A stretch of DNA of 64,000 bases, taken from positions 1,523,891-1,587,890 of the forward strand of contig GG745332.1 of NCBI GenBank assembly GCA_000151295.1, written 5' to 3'. A program made the position numbers and the translations under genes. This DNA comes from Allomyces macrogynus ATCC 38327. Its lineage: Eukaryota > Blastocladiomycota > Blastocladiomycetes > Blastocladiales > Blastocladiaceae. Of this stretch, positions 20,804 through 30,172 are shown piece after piece (the first letter of the stretch is position 1; each line of letters starts with the position of its first letter). The notes below the pieces were generated by a model. The model saw only the letters and a program-made list of their open reading frames with translations, had not been told where the DNA came from and did no database searches.

Positions 20804-22848
20804 CTACGACCGTGCCCCCTTGTTGACCTTGTCCCAAATCTCCGGCAGCAGCGACCCGACCTGGAACCGGTCACGCACCTTGTCGTAGAGCCGGTGATCA
20901 AACATCTCGCGGAACTGGGCGCGCGTGAGCATCGTGTCGGCGTAGAGCGCCTGGTACCCCTGCACCTTGCGCACAAACTCTTCCACGACCTCCAACGACC
21001 GCTCAAAGTGGAATTTTGGCGATTTCGGCACTCCATAAGCCCCGCAGTCGACAAAAAGTTGCTCTGCTGGATGCGGGGGAGTAAGAGATCCGGCGGGCGT
21101 GGTAACGGGGTGGAACGCGTGCTGCGGGTGCGTGCGATCAAGAACGGCCACGGCGGGGCGCTCCCCGCGATTAGCCAACAAGTTTTCGGGCGGCGAAAGC
21201 ATGCGCATCGGGCACAGCCACAGCGGGTAGACGGTGAGCTCGTCGTGGAAGAGATCGAGCGACTCCTTGAGCGTCGAGATGGGCACGAGCAAATCCTGCG
21301 CGACGTGCATCGTCTCCCACAGCACCTTGAGCTTGCCTGTCGTCGTCATTTTCAGGATCGAGATCTTGGGCGTGCCGACCCACGCGACAAAGTACCGGTA
21401 CCACCACGTGTTGCCAAACGGCACGATATCCTGAATCTCCCAGAAAATCGACCGCGTGTGCCGGTGATAGTAGTCGCGCAGCGGCAGGTACTCGACGGCG
21501 TTGGGCGTGCCCGCCGGCCGGTTCAAGAACGAGGCCACGTGCGTGAAGAACCACGGCTTGTACCAGCGCGAGAGCACGTTCACGGTCCCGCCGCGTGGGA
21601 CGGCATCGACCATTTTGCCGACCATGACGACGCCCGTGTCCTTGGTGTACATCAACTCCTCGACAAAGTCGTTGCCATTATCGCGCGACGCCTCCTCGAA
21701 CACGCGCACGCACTCGGCCTGCGTGCGGCACGGGTGGTACTCCATCCTGACATACGGCTTGGCGCGCACAATCTTGATATCGGCCGCCGTCAGGAACCCA
21801 ATCGTACCGTGCGACCACGGGATCGTCGCAAACAAGTCGACATTGTTGTCCTTGTCACAAAAGACCACATCGCCACTGGGCAAGACCACTTCAAACGCCG
21901 TGCACGTGTGCTGGAAGAGACCGTACTTGTGCGATGACGTCTCAATCCCGAACCCGTTGATCAGGCCGCCGACGGTCAGGTCGTCGAGTTCCGGCAGCAC
22001 TTCGAGCGTCCACCCCTTCTTGATGAGCTCGCGCGACAGACGGCCCATGTTGCACCCGGGCTCGACGCGCACAATTTGCCGCACCGTGTCGATCTCGACA
22101 ATGTCGCGCAGCGCGTGCACTTCGACGCCGCCCCAGTGCTTCTTATATGTGCCGGCCTGGAAAGAAGCAGACGAGACGAAAGAGTGGTCAGTGCGATGTG
22201 GTGGCAATTTCAGATCTGGGCCAACATCCCAAAACGCACCTTCATCGACATGGCCAAGAACCCAGGCCGCGCCGTGCACAGCCGCGTCGCGCCACCCGCG
22301 ACGAGCTCGCGAATTTGGCGCTGCACCTGGACGACGCGCGCGGCATGGATCTCGCGGCGCACTGACACGTCCCCGACCGGCGGCATCTGCAAGTCGTACA
22401 TCCAGTCGCGCAGGGCCTCGACCGCGTCCCAGGCCACCGACGCGGGGGCCACAAACACGGTTGCAAAAATCCCACGGTGGTACGTGACGAAATCTGCGAG
22501 CAGGTCGAGCGCAGGATTGATGAGCGGGCCGGCCGTCGGGTGCGCCGTCAACGACTTGATCACGTTGCCGCCCTTGGACACGACGAGCACGGCGAGCCCG
22601 AAAATGGGCGTGGCGAGCGCGAAAAAAGTTTGCACGGCGAGGAGCGCCAGGCCGGCGGGCGAGAAGAGCGCGGGACGAACGTGCGTGCCGGCATTGGACG
22701 ACTTGGTGGTGGCGGTCGTGCGGCGACTACGCGCGTTTGCGTTGGTCGTCGACGACGACGACGCAGCCGTGGGGTCGGGCAGGCCGTTGGGCATGGTGGT
22801 CGAGGAGGAGCCGCCGTTGGCGCGGTGCGCGGCGTTGTTGCGGGCCAT
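20804..22848 (-). CDS. DHCR24: Delta(24)-sterol reductase (DHCR24/DWF1 family)
   Basis: FAD-dependent, NADPH-using enzyme that saturates the C24 double bond of the sterol side chain at the ER. Exons 22848-22240 and 22156-20804 sum to 653 residues (intron GTGCGT..CCAG). The N-terminus is Ser/Thr/Asn-rich, with a membrane segment (~60-92) containing LFSPAGLALLAVQTFFALA. The FAD_binding_4 domain has RPGFLAMSMKAGTYKKHWGG, VRVEPGCNMGRLSRELIKKG and LTVGGLINGFGIETSSHKYG. The long C-terminal region is characteristic of the family (WYKPWFFTHVASFL, WWYRYFVAWVGTPK, FVDCGAYGVPK, MLTRAQFREMFD). It is longer than the ~516-residue animal enzyme, through the N-terminus and a Pro/His-rich insertion of about 35 residues near residue 560. 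That insertion could alternatively be a retained intron. Most fungi lack this enzyme. Confidence 0.94.
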
Positions 22849-23497
22849 GGTGCCCCTTGATCAAGGTCGAGCGACTCTTGAGCTTGACGACAACGTGAGT
22901 CGCGTCGGATCGGATCCCTGAGCTGCGTCGAGCTGGGAGCTGGTGGTGCTGGTTCGCTTTCGTCGAGGTTGAAGCGGTGGTCGCGGGCGGTCGTGGGAGC
23001 GCGCGGTCACCAGAGGATCATGCAGCCACGAGCACGCTTCACGCTGAACGCGGAGAGAGAGCCATCCCCGACGATGCGCGTGGGGCGGCTCGAATTTATG
23101 GGCGAGCGGACAGCGTCAACCATTTCAGGCCAGGACACAAGGCGCGTTTGCATGTCGGCCGTCGCGCTCGTCGCGTTGCGTTGCGGGTTGGAATTCGTGC
23201 AAATGCGGCGGAGCGCGGTGCGGAGGACCATGCCACGAGGTCGGAACTCTGCGCGCTCGCGTATGGGTTTGAACGCCGGGCCCTGATCAGTTGCCACCAG
23301 GATCGCTCAGGCAGGTTTTCGGCTTGGTTTCCGAAGATGCTTCCCAGCCAGCGATCGCGCACGTGCGCTCACCTGCGCGTGCAACACACTCTGCCGGCTC
23401 GCTCGTCTGGCAAAACGACCACGGCGACCGCAATCCGACACCCTGCAGCACGACGACGGCCGCTTGCCTGCACGCAACTCGAGGCACTCCACCGAAA
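22849..23497. promoter_or_regulatory. Divergent promoter region DHCR24 / mitochondrial bL12
   Basis: About 650 bp between two start codons. No coding feature and no clear TATA were recognised. Confidence 0.45.
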
Positions 23498-24422
23498 ATG
23501 ATCGCCGCCCGCAACGCCGCTATGCTCCGCGCGCCCCTGGCCCGGTCCCTCGCCGCTGCCGCGCGCCCGACCGCCGCCGTCGCTGCCGCACGGTGGTACT
23601 CCGACAAGCCCGCCGCGAACCCAGAGCTTACCGCGATTGTCGACAAGATCGCCAAGCTGACTCTCACCGAGACGGCCGACCTGATTGGCATGCTCAAGGT
23701 ATCCATCAACATCAACCGCACGCGCTCGCACGAATGGGCAAGGAATGAGCGGTGGCCGTGATCACGACGATGTTCAAGCGGTTGATGACGACAGCTGTGC
23801 CGCTCAGATGTTGTTCCCGTCATGGTCGCTCCATTGGCCACGCTGGAGCGCCGTGATCACGACCATTGCTGAGTGTTCCCGTTCAGACGCATCGAATTCC
23901 CCATGACCCGTGATCATGGCTCACCATCCCCATCTTCTCTCCAACCAGGAGCGCTTGAACATCTCCGAGGTCGCCGTCCCGGTCGCTGCCGCGCCCGCTG
24001 CCGCTGCTCCGGCCGCCGCCCCGGTTGAGGTTCGTTTTCAACCTCTGATGAACAATTCTCGCGCACACACGAATCATGACCCTGACCGTACCCGTTGACC
24101 GTTCAACAGGAGGAGAAGCCCGCCGAGAAGACGCAGTTCAAGGTCAAGCTCGAAAAGTTTGACACGGCGTCCAAGGCCAAGATCATTAAGGAGATCCGCG
24201 CCTTGATGCCGAGCATGAACCTGGTTGAGGTATGTGCTCCTCATCCTCCCATTTTCCGTTCACTGCCCCACGATCTGACCCCTGGCTCTCTTCTCCACCC
24301 TTCAGGCCAAGAAGTTTGTTGAGTCGGCGCCCAAGATGATCAAGGAGGACGTGCCCAAGGAGGAGGCCGAGAAGATGAAGGCCGCGCTTGAGGCGGCGGG
24401 CGCGACCGTCATCTTGGAGTAA
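23498..24422 (+). CDS. MRPL12: Mitochondrial large-subunit ribosomal protein bL12m
   Basis: Stalk protein of the mitochondrial ribosome that recruits translation factors. Exons 23498-23698, 23949-24029, 24110-24229 and 24306-24422 give 172 residues. A mitochondrial leader ([20 protein letters not shown]) precedes the dimerisation domain ([19 protein letters not shown]). An Ala/Pro hinge and the C-terminal factor-binding domain follow ([52 protein letters not shown]). Key KxIKEIR and GL-like features are present. Intron 1 is 250 nt, unusually long here; it contains repeated GTGATCAC palindromes. Introns 2 and 3 are 80 and 76 nt. Confidence 0.94.
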
Positions 24423-24899
24423 AGCACCATTTAGTTTTTTGCTTTGCCGTGCGTCGGGTCTGCCTTGTTCTTTAGTGTTGCTCGTTCTTTGTTGTGTTTT
24501 TCGTCTTTGTCTTCCCCCCGTTGCAGATACAATCTAGTGCATAGCGGCAGCGAGTGGGCAACGACAGCGATTTCAACGACCACTCAGCTTGACCCGACAA
24601 AACGTGCTCGGCGAGGCTGGCGCGTGCAAAGAAACCGCAAAGACCAGCAAGGCCGCACATCCTTGTTTCGAGCTCATGTTGCAGGCTTGTGTTGAGTCGC
24701 TGAGCACGAGCCACGGTTGACGAAGCACAGCACGACACTCGACGTCACTCGACCGACGCGCACGTTCTCGCTGCCATCCCCGACTTGTCGGCGGTGGACC
24801 ACCCCTCCGCACACGCTCTCCAACCCGCCCAACTTGCCGCATTGGCACGGGCACACCATACTCGCGCGCGTACTTCATCCCCGCGCTCGTCGTTCGTTT
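24423..24899. other. Intergenic: MRPL12 3' UTR and RNF10-like promoter
   Basis: T-rich sequence just after the MRPL12 stop (24430-24530), then GC-rich upstream sequence of the next gene. No gene is seen. Confidence 0.5.
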
Positions 24900-27392
24900 A
24901 TGTCGGCATCCAACCCGGACCCGACCACCGCTACTTCCGCAACTCCGACCATGAAGGCCACGGCCAATTCGAGCAACGCACGCCCGCGTCGCGGCGGTGG
25001 CGGTAATCCAATGCCGGGAAACGCGTCAAGCGCCGCTTCGTCGTCATCAGCTGCGTCCAGCTCGAGCACGCCGCAATACCAGTACCAAGCGCCACCGCAG
25101 CGGCCGCGGCAGGGGCACCAGTCGCGCGGACCCGCCAAGAAAGTGTCGCTCAACCATTTGCTCAATTTCTCGCTGCCGCCGCGGTTGCCGTCGCCGGCGA
25201 GTTCGAACGTGAGTCGGAGGAGTAAGGGCAAGGCGAGCAGCGCGTCGTCGGCGGCGCCGTTTACCAAGGAGCGCTACATCAACGCCAAGTCCGTATGGAG
25301 GTGGAGGTGGTCGTGGTGATGGTGCAGGTTCTGACGGGAGAGTTGGCGTCGGTCTAGTTTCCGGTTTGTGATCAAGCCCGAGACGGACTACCGCCAGCAG
25401 TTGCTCGACCCGGACGTGCCGATTCCGTGGGACGCCATCGACCAAGTGGTGCGCCTTCTTCCTCGGCAGTCCTCCTCTTAACCGGCCTGCAGCTCATCCC
25501 CTCCCCCCTTCCAGATCATGACGACCGCCGACCCTCCTGGGTGCCCTATCTGCCTGACCTGCCCGCCGACCGCCCCGCGCATGACCCAGTGCGGCCACAT
25601 CTTTTGCTACCACTGCATGCTGCAATACCACACGCTCGAACCTTACGACGCGAAACGCGCATCGAACGCATCGCCGTCCCCCGTGGCCGCGCAGCAGCGG
25701 TGGCGCACTTGCCCGATTTGCTGGGACGCCATCTACGAAAAGGATCTCAAGCACGTGCGGTTCTGGACGGTCCCGGCACCCTTGCGCCCGCTGCCGCCGG
25801 GGAACGACGGTCGGCGGTTGCGTCCGCCACCGGTACGCACGGGGGATGCGGTTGCGGATCGCGCGGCCGAGGACGCGTGGCTGATGGAGCACGACCCGGA
25901 GTTCCAGCGCGTGGTCGCGGGGAACGCGCTCGGGTGGGTGGATGTCGCACTCATGGCGCGGCGCGCGGGGAGTGTCGTTGTGGTTCCCGCCAGCGAAGTG
26001 GGCGCGAGTGGTGGTGGGCCCGAGGAGGTGCCGATTGCGGGCGACGACCGTGCTGGGCTGTGGACTGCGGCGCGGCTCGTGCGGTCGTCGCGGCCGTACC
26101 TCGAGAACGTGCTCCGTGCCGACATGCGCGAGATCGACCAGGCGATTGCCGACGCCAAGAGCATGGCAAGAGCGCACCCGGCGGCCGCGCCGTCGGCCAA
26201 GCAGGAAGTTGTGTTTTACGAGCAGGCGCTCGATAAGTTGCGCGCGCAGATTGCTGCGCTCGATTCCCCGCCTCCGGCGCCAAGCAAGCCGTCGCGCGGG
26301 AACTCGGCCAAGTCAACCCCCGCATCGTCAGCACCCAGCACGGCACCACCGTCCCCCAGGCTGCCCAGCTCGCCGGGCCACTGGTTCTACTTTTACCAGG
26401 GCGCCGACGGACAGCACGTCTACCTCGACCCGCTCGACGTAAAGGTGCTCAAGGCCGCGCACGGGTCCTACCGGCACTTCCCGCCGACATTGACTCTCCC
26501 CGTCGTGCACGTGCACGACTCGACAATCACCGACGACCTGCGCTGCCGGACCAAGTACCTCGGGCACGTGCCCGCCGGATGCGACGTGACGTTCCTGCAA
26601 ATTGACTGGGACGCGGCCGCGTGCGTGCCGCCGGAAACGCTCGCGAGTCTCGCGCCGGAACTCGCCGCTCGCGCACGCGACCGAATCGATCGGGCGCGCG
26701 CCGAGGCCAAGGCGCACTGGCTCAAGAACGTGCCGGGCCGTAGCGGTAGTGGGCGGACGGCATCGACCGAGTTTCACGGCGGCGTCGTGGACCCAGCCGA
26801 GTGGGACCCGCACGGACACGTCTACCGCGACGCGCCGATTGGCGGCGACGAGAACGATCTCGCGTGGGTCGTGGCGAATGCCGTTGGCGGCGGCGGTGCC
26901 GGCGATGAGGAGGCTGCGCAGGTCGCGGCGGCACTTGCCGAGTCGTTGGAGACGGCGAATGCCAGTAGGCTGCCGACCGCGAGCAAGGGCAAGGGTAAAG
27001 GCAAGGCGACGGCGTCGTTTGCACAGGTCGCGGGCGCGGCGCCTGGGTGGCGAGTCGCGGGTGCGGCACCGTCGCCGTCGGCCGCGTCCAAGAGCGACTG
27101 GTGGTCGGAGAACGCGTACCAGATTGATCTCGGGCTCGATTTGTTGGACTTGGACCGCGATCGTGCGCGGCATGCCGACGAGCCGGTCGAGCAGGACCAC
27201 GCGGACCTCGACCTCCATCAGGAGCACGTGGATCCGCTCGAGGAAGAATATGGGATGCTCGATGATCGGCTAGCCGGGCCGGGGGCCGCGCGCGGGAACG
27301 CGGGCGGACGTGGCGGTGGTGGGCGCGCGGGCGGGCGCAAAAAGAACAAGCCCATCAAGATTGCTCTGAACGCAGGGCATCGCAAGTATTGA
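24900..27392 (+). CDS. RNF10/Mag2-type RING-finger protein
   Basis: RNF10/Mag2 is a RING E3 linked to ubiquitination of 40S ribosomal proteins in ribosome quality control. Exons 24900-25288, 25358-25448 and 25515-27392 give 785 residues. The N-terminus is a Ser/Ala/Gln-rich, disordered segment. The family-specific block follows: KERYINANFRFVIKPETDYR then LLDPDVPIPWDAIDQVI. The C3HC4 RING (CPICLTCPPTAPRMTQCGHI ... CMLQYH ... WRTCPICWDAI) and KHVRF come next. The long C-terminal region has a paired-strand domain (WFYFYQGADGQHVYLDPLDV, LKAAHGSYRHFP) diagnostic of the family. It ends with a Gly/Arg-rich stretch and the basic tail KIALNAGHRKY. An in-frame ATG 51 nt downstream is an alternative start. 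Confidence 0.92.
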
Positions 27393-27682
27393 GGCATCTC
27401 TCTCGGGTTGACGAGAGCGGGCCGAGGCTTTTTTGATCGTTTTGTTGATGGCACGGTCTTATCAGATATAATCAGATCCATTCTTGCCGACTCTTGTCCG
27501 CTTGCCAACCAGCAAGACACGAATGAGAGCAGGGCGAGGAAAACGAAAGCCACCGATTGCTTGAACAGAATGAACACGCCAACCCACAGCCCACCACACC
27601 ACGCTCCATCTCTCGAGCCGGATCCCCGGCAAAAATAAAAAAAAAAACCAAATTTCACACCTCAAGCACGAGAAAGAGGATC
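27393..27682. other. Convergent 3' region RNF10-like / Tpa1-like
   Basis: 290 bp between two stop codons. It includes an A10-type run near 27637-27650 and AT-rich stretches compatible with polyadenylation of both genes. Confidence 0.5.
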
Positions 27683-29485
27683 TTACTCCGCGTCCTCGGC
27701 ATCCTCCTCATCGGGCACGGGCAGAACTTCCATCGCGATATCCCAGCGCGATCCCGGCGCGAGCCCCGACACGTACTTGACGAAACGCATGACGCCCTGG
27801 TCGCGGAGCACAAGCGAGAGCACGTTCCAGTCGGCGGGCACCGTGAGCAGTGCGCCGCCATCCTCGTCATTCTCATTCCCGCCAGCCGCGCGGTACACCG
27901 CCGGGTCATCATTCGACTCATCGGGCGCAACGTAGCACTCGTACCCGCCAATCTCGCCCTCCTCCCAGGCTGTGCGCGGCGACGGCGTGAGCGCAACCGT
28001 CACATCGAGCGTCGCCGACGTCGACGAGTAGGCCGCCAGCGTGTAGTCGAGCCCCGGACGGAACCGGCGCACGCGGTGCCGCGTGCCGCGTGCCGCGATT
28101 CCCGTCACGTGGTAGAGCCACCGCGCAAACGCGGGCGAGACGAGCAGGTCGGCCGCGGCGCGCAGCGGAGCGCACTCGGGCGACTCGGTCGAGGCCGCGG
28201 AATCACCAGTTAGGACCATGAACCGCTGCTTGACGGGGGAGCCCTGCACGGCCCACCCGGCGCGGACGCCGGCGCCGTGCGCGAGCGCCTTGGCGTCGCC
28301 ATTGGCGAGCCGGTCGCGCGCGTCGGCCTGGTTGAGGAGCGGCGCGAGCGTAGACGCGATCTCGGGCTTGAAGAAGTCGCGCAGTTGCAGCGACGACTCG
28401 TCGCAAAACTGATCGTTCATCTTGGTCATGGCCGCGGGCGTCAGGTACTGCGGGTGCAGGAATTGCGCGAGGTAGGCGCGGTCGGCATCCGAGAGATCGG
28501 CCGTCAGGTCCTCGTCGGTGGACACGGGGCGGTAAGGGTACTCGGAGGTCTCGTCATTATCGGCAGCAGCGTCCTCTTCAAGTTGTGCGAGCGAAGCCGG
28601 CGCCGCGTCCGGGCCCAGGACCACGTCCATCGGCTGGTACCCGTCCTCGCCGTCCTGCGGGACGTGGAACCAGCCCGAGATGCTCAGCCGGTCGTTTGGG
28701 ACGACGACTTCCTGGACCGAGTGGAACGAGTAGCCCGGTTGCACCGTGAAGAAGATGAACTGGTTGTACTTGGGCGGCAAGACGACGGTCGGGTCGGTCG
28801 CGGGCGTGCCCTTTTTCACGCACGGATACAGCTCGAGCGCGCCGCCGTACTCGACCTTCCACTCCTCGTCGGGCGGCGGCAGGTAGAGAATGTACGAGAC
28901 GCGGCGCGTGCCAATCACGTCGTCGTGGTTGAGCAAGTGGCACCCTTGCCGGTAATTGTTGATCGACATGTCCTGCTTGCTGCCCGACAGCGGTCCACAC
29001 CCGGTCACGGCCGAGACAAAGTTGCGGAACGGCTCAGAGTAGAAGGCGTTGCGCAGCTTGTGCAAATGGCCGAGTGCCGCGCGCTCGGCGAGGGGAAGAC
29101 CATCGATATTGGCTAAATCGCCCGTCTGGTTGACCTTGTAGATGTCCGTTTCCTTTTCCGTGAAGTGCAGCTGGCCCATAATCTCAGCGCGCACGGCACG
29201 CAGCAAATCCTCGCGCACGAGCGGGTGCATCACGCAGTGCAGGTACGGGTGCGAGGCCTTGTAGTTGTTGGCAAGGTGCTGCACGTAATCCTCGTTGAAC
29301 AGGCCTTCGGTAAAGCACGCGGCCACGGTCGCCGCGTCGAGCTCGGGCGGGCGCTGCGGCAGAGCCGGCATGGCGGGCGCCACGGCCGGGATCGCGCTGG
29401 TGGTCGTGGCAGACGCTGCCGTACGCGCGCGCTTGGCCGGGCGCGCCTCGTCGTGCTCGTTGGTCGGCGACGTCGGGTTGGTCAT
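27683..29485 (-). CDS. TPA1: Tpa1/OGFOD1/Ofd1-type prolyl 3-hydroxylase
   Basis: 2-oxoglutarate/Fe(II) dioxygenase that hydroxylates a proline of ribosomal protein uS12 and influences termination. Intronless, 600 residues from the ATG at 29485 (MTNPTSPTNEHDEARPAKRA), chosen because it precedes a basic NLS-like PAKRART. Upstream in-frame residues to 29788 look like UTR. The N-terminal dioxygenase domain has the facial triad: HDD within LLNHDDVIGTRRVSYILYLP, the distal His in GYSFHSVQEV, and the 2OG-binding Arg in RLSISGWFHVP. The C-terminal Ofd1-type non-catalytic domain follows (LTPAAMTKMNDQFCDESSL, PLRAAADLLVSPAFARWLYH, GYECYVAPDES). It ends acidic. Length is close to yeast Tpa1 (644). Confidence 0.94.
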   Translation of the reverse strand: MTNPTSPTNEHDEARPAKRARTAASATTTSAIPAVAPAMPALPQRPPELDAATVAACFTEGLFNEDYVQHLANNYKASHPYLHCVMHPLVREDLLRAVRAEIMGQLHFTEKETDIYKVNQTGDLANIDGLPLAERAALGHLHKLRNAFYSEPFRNFVSAVTGCGPLSGSKQDMSINNYRQGCHLLNHDDVIGTRRVSYILYLPPPDEEWKVEYGGALELYPCVKKGTPATDPTVVLPPKYNQFIFFTVQPGYSFHSVQEVVVPNDRLSISGWFHVPQDGEDGYQPMDVVLGPDAAPASLAQLEEDAAADNDETSEYPYRPVSTDEDLTADLSDADRAYLAQFLHPQYLTPAAMTKMNDQFCDESSLQLRDFFKPEIASTLAPLLNQADARDRLANGDAKALAHGAGVRAGWAVQGSPVKQRFMVLTGDSAASTESPECAPLRAAADLLVSPAFARWLYHVTGIAARGTRHRVRRFRPGLDYTLAAYSSTSATLDVTVALTPSPRTAWEEGEIGGYECYVAPDESNDDPAVYRAAGGNENDEDGGALLTVPADWNVLSLVLRDQGVMRFVKYVSGLAPGSRWDIAMEVLPVPDEEDAEDAE

Positions 29486-30172
29486 CCTGGTGCTTGCCGT
29501 GGCCGTCGACGTGTTGCGCGTGCTGGTGCTGGTCTCGGTCAGGGAATTTGGTGACCGTGCCGAGGAGGGCGACAGAGGAGAAATGGTTGGTTGTCGTTGA
29601 CACGGTGGGTGGTTGAAGCTGCTTGTCGGATCTGTGATTACTGGCTGTGATCGGATCAGCGCTTGGGCACTTTTGAGTTTTGCACATCCCTGCCAAAGCG
29701 CAATAAACGCATCATTTGATCGCATATTTTCATTTGCGGACAAATGGAGCGAAATGGAAGTACCGACCAGTGATGCAACGAGCGTCAATTGTCAATTGAA
29801 GGACATCCCCAGACGTCGTCGACAATGGACAGCAACTGAAGATCATTGACCATTGCTCGACAACCACGACGGTCTGACCACTTTGCACTGGCAGCATTGC
29901 GATTCTTGGACACCGAGTGGCCCTCGCGCCAATGATTCGGATCCAACTGGCTGGCGGTCGCGGGTCGGCCTTTGCGGTCGCCATTCGCGGCGGCGGCACC
30001 AGCGCCGCATGTCGCCCAACAAGTTTACCAATTCCGCGCTCATGTCAATGGCCAACTGGCGAGCCCACGAGGACATTTGGATCATGGTCAAAGTATGATT
30101 TCGGCTCATTCGTTTTGGTCGGTGCTTGCCCATGCCAGGAGCTGTGGTCAAATTATAGGGTGGAGAAGATGG
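29486..30172. promoter_or_regulatory. Divergent region Tpa1-like / ABCB8-like
   Basis: Promoter-side DNA of both genes. Open frames continue into it from both sides, but their residues show no conserved domain. An exon of the ABCB8-like gene may lie here. Confidence 0.4.

Noticed and set aside
29486..29788. 101-residue N-terminal extension of the Tpa1-like frame
   Set aside because: Low-complexity Ser/Thr sequence with no conservation expected; the ATG at 29485 gives the usual family length.
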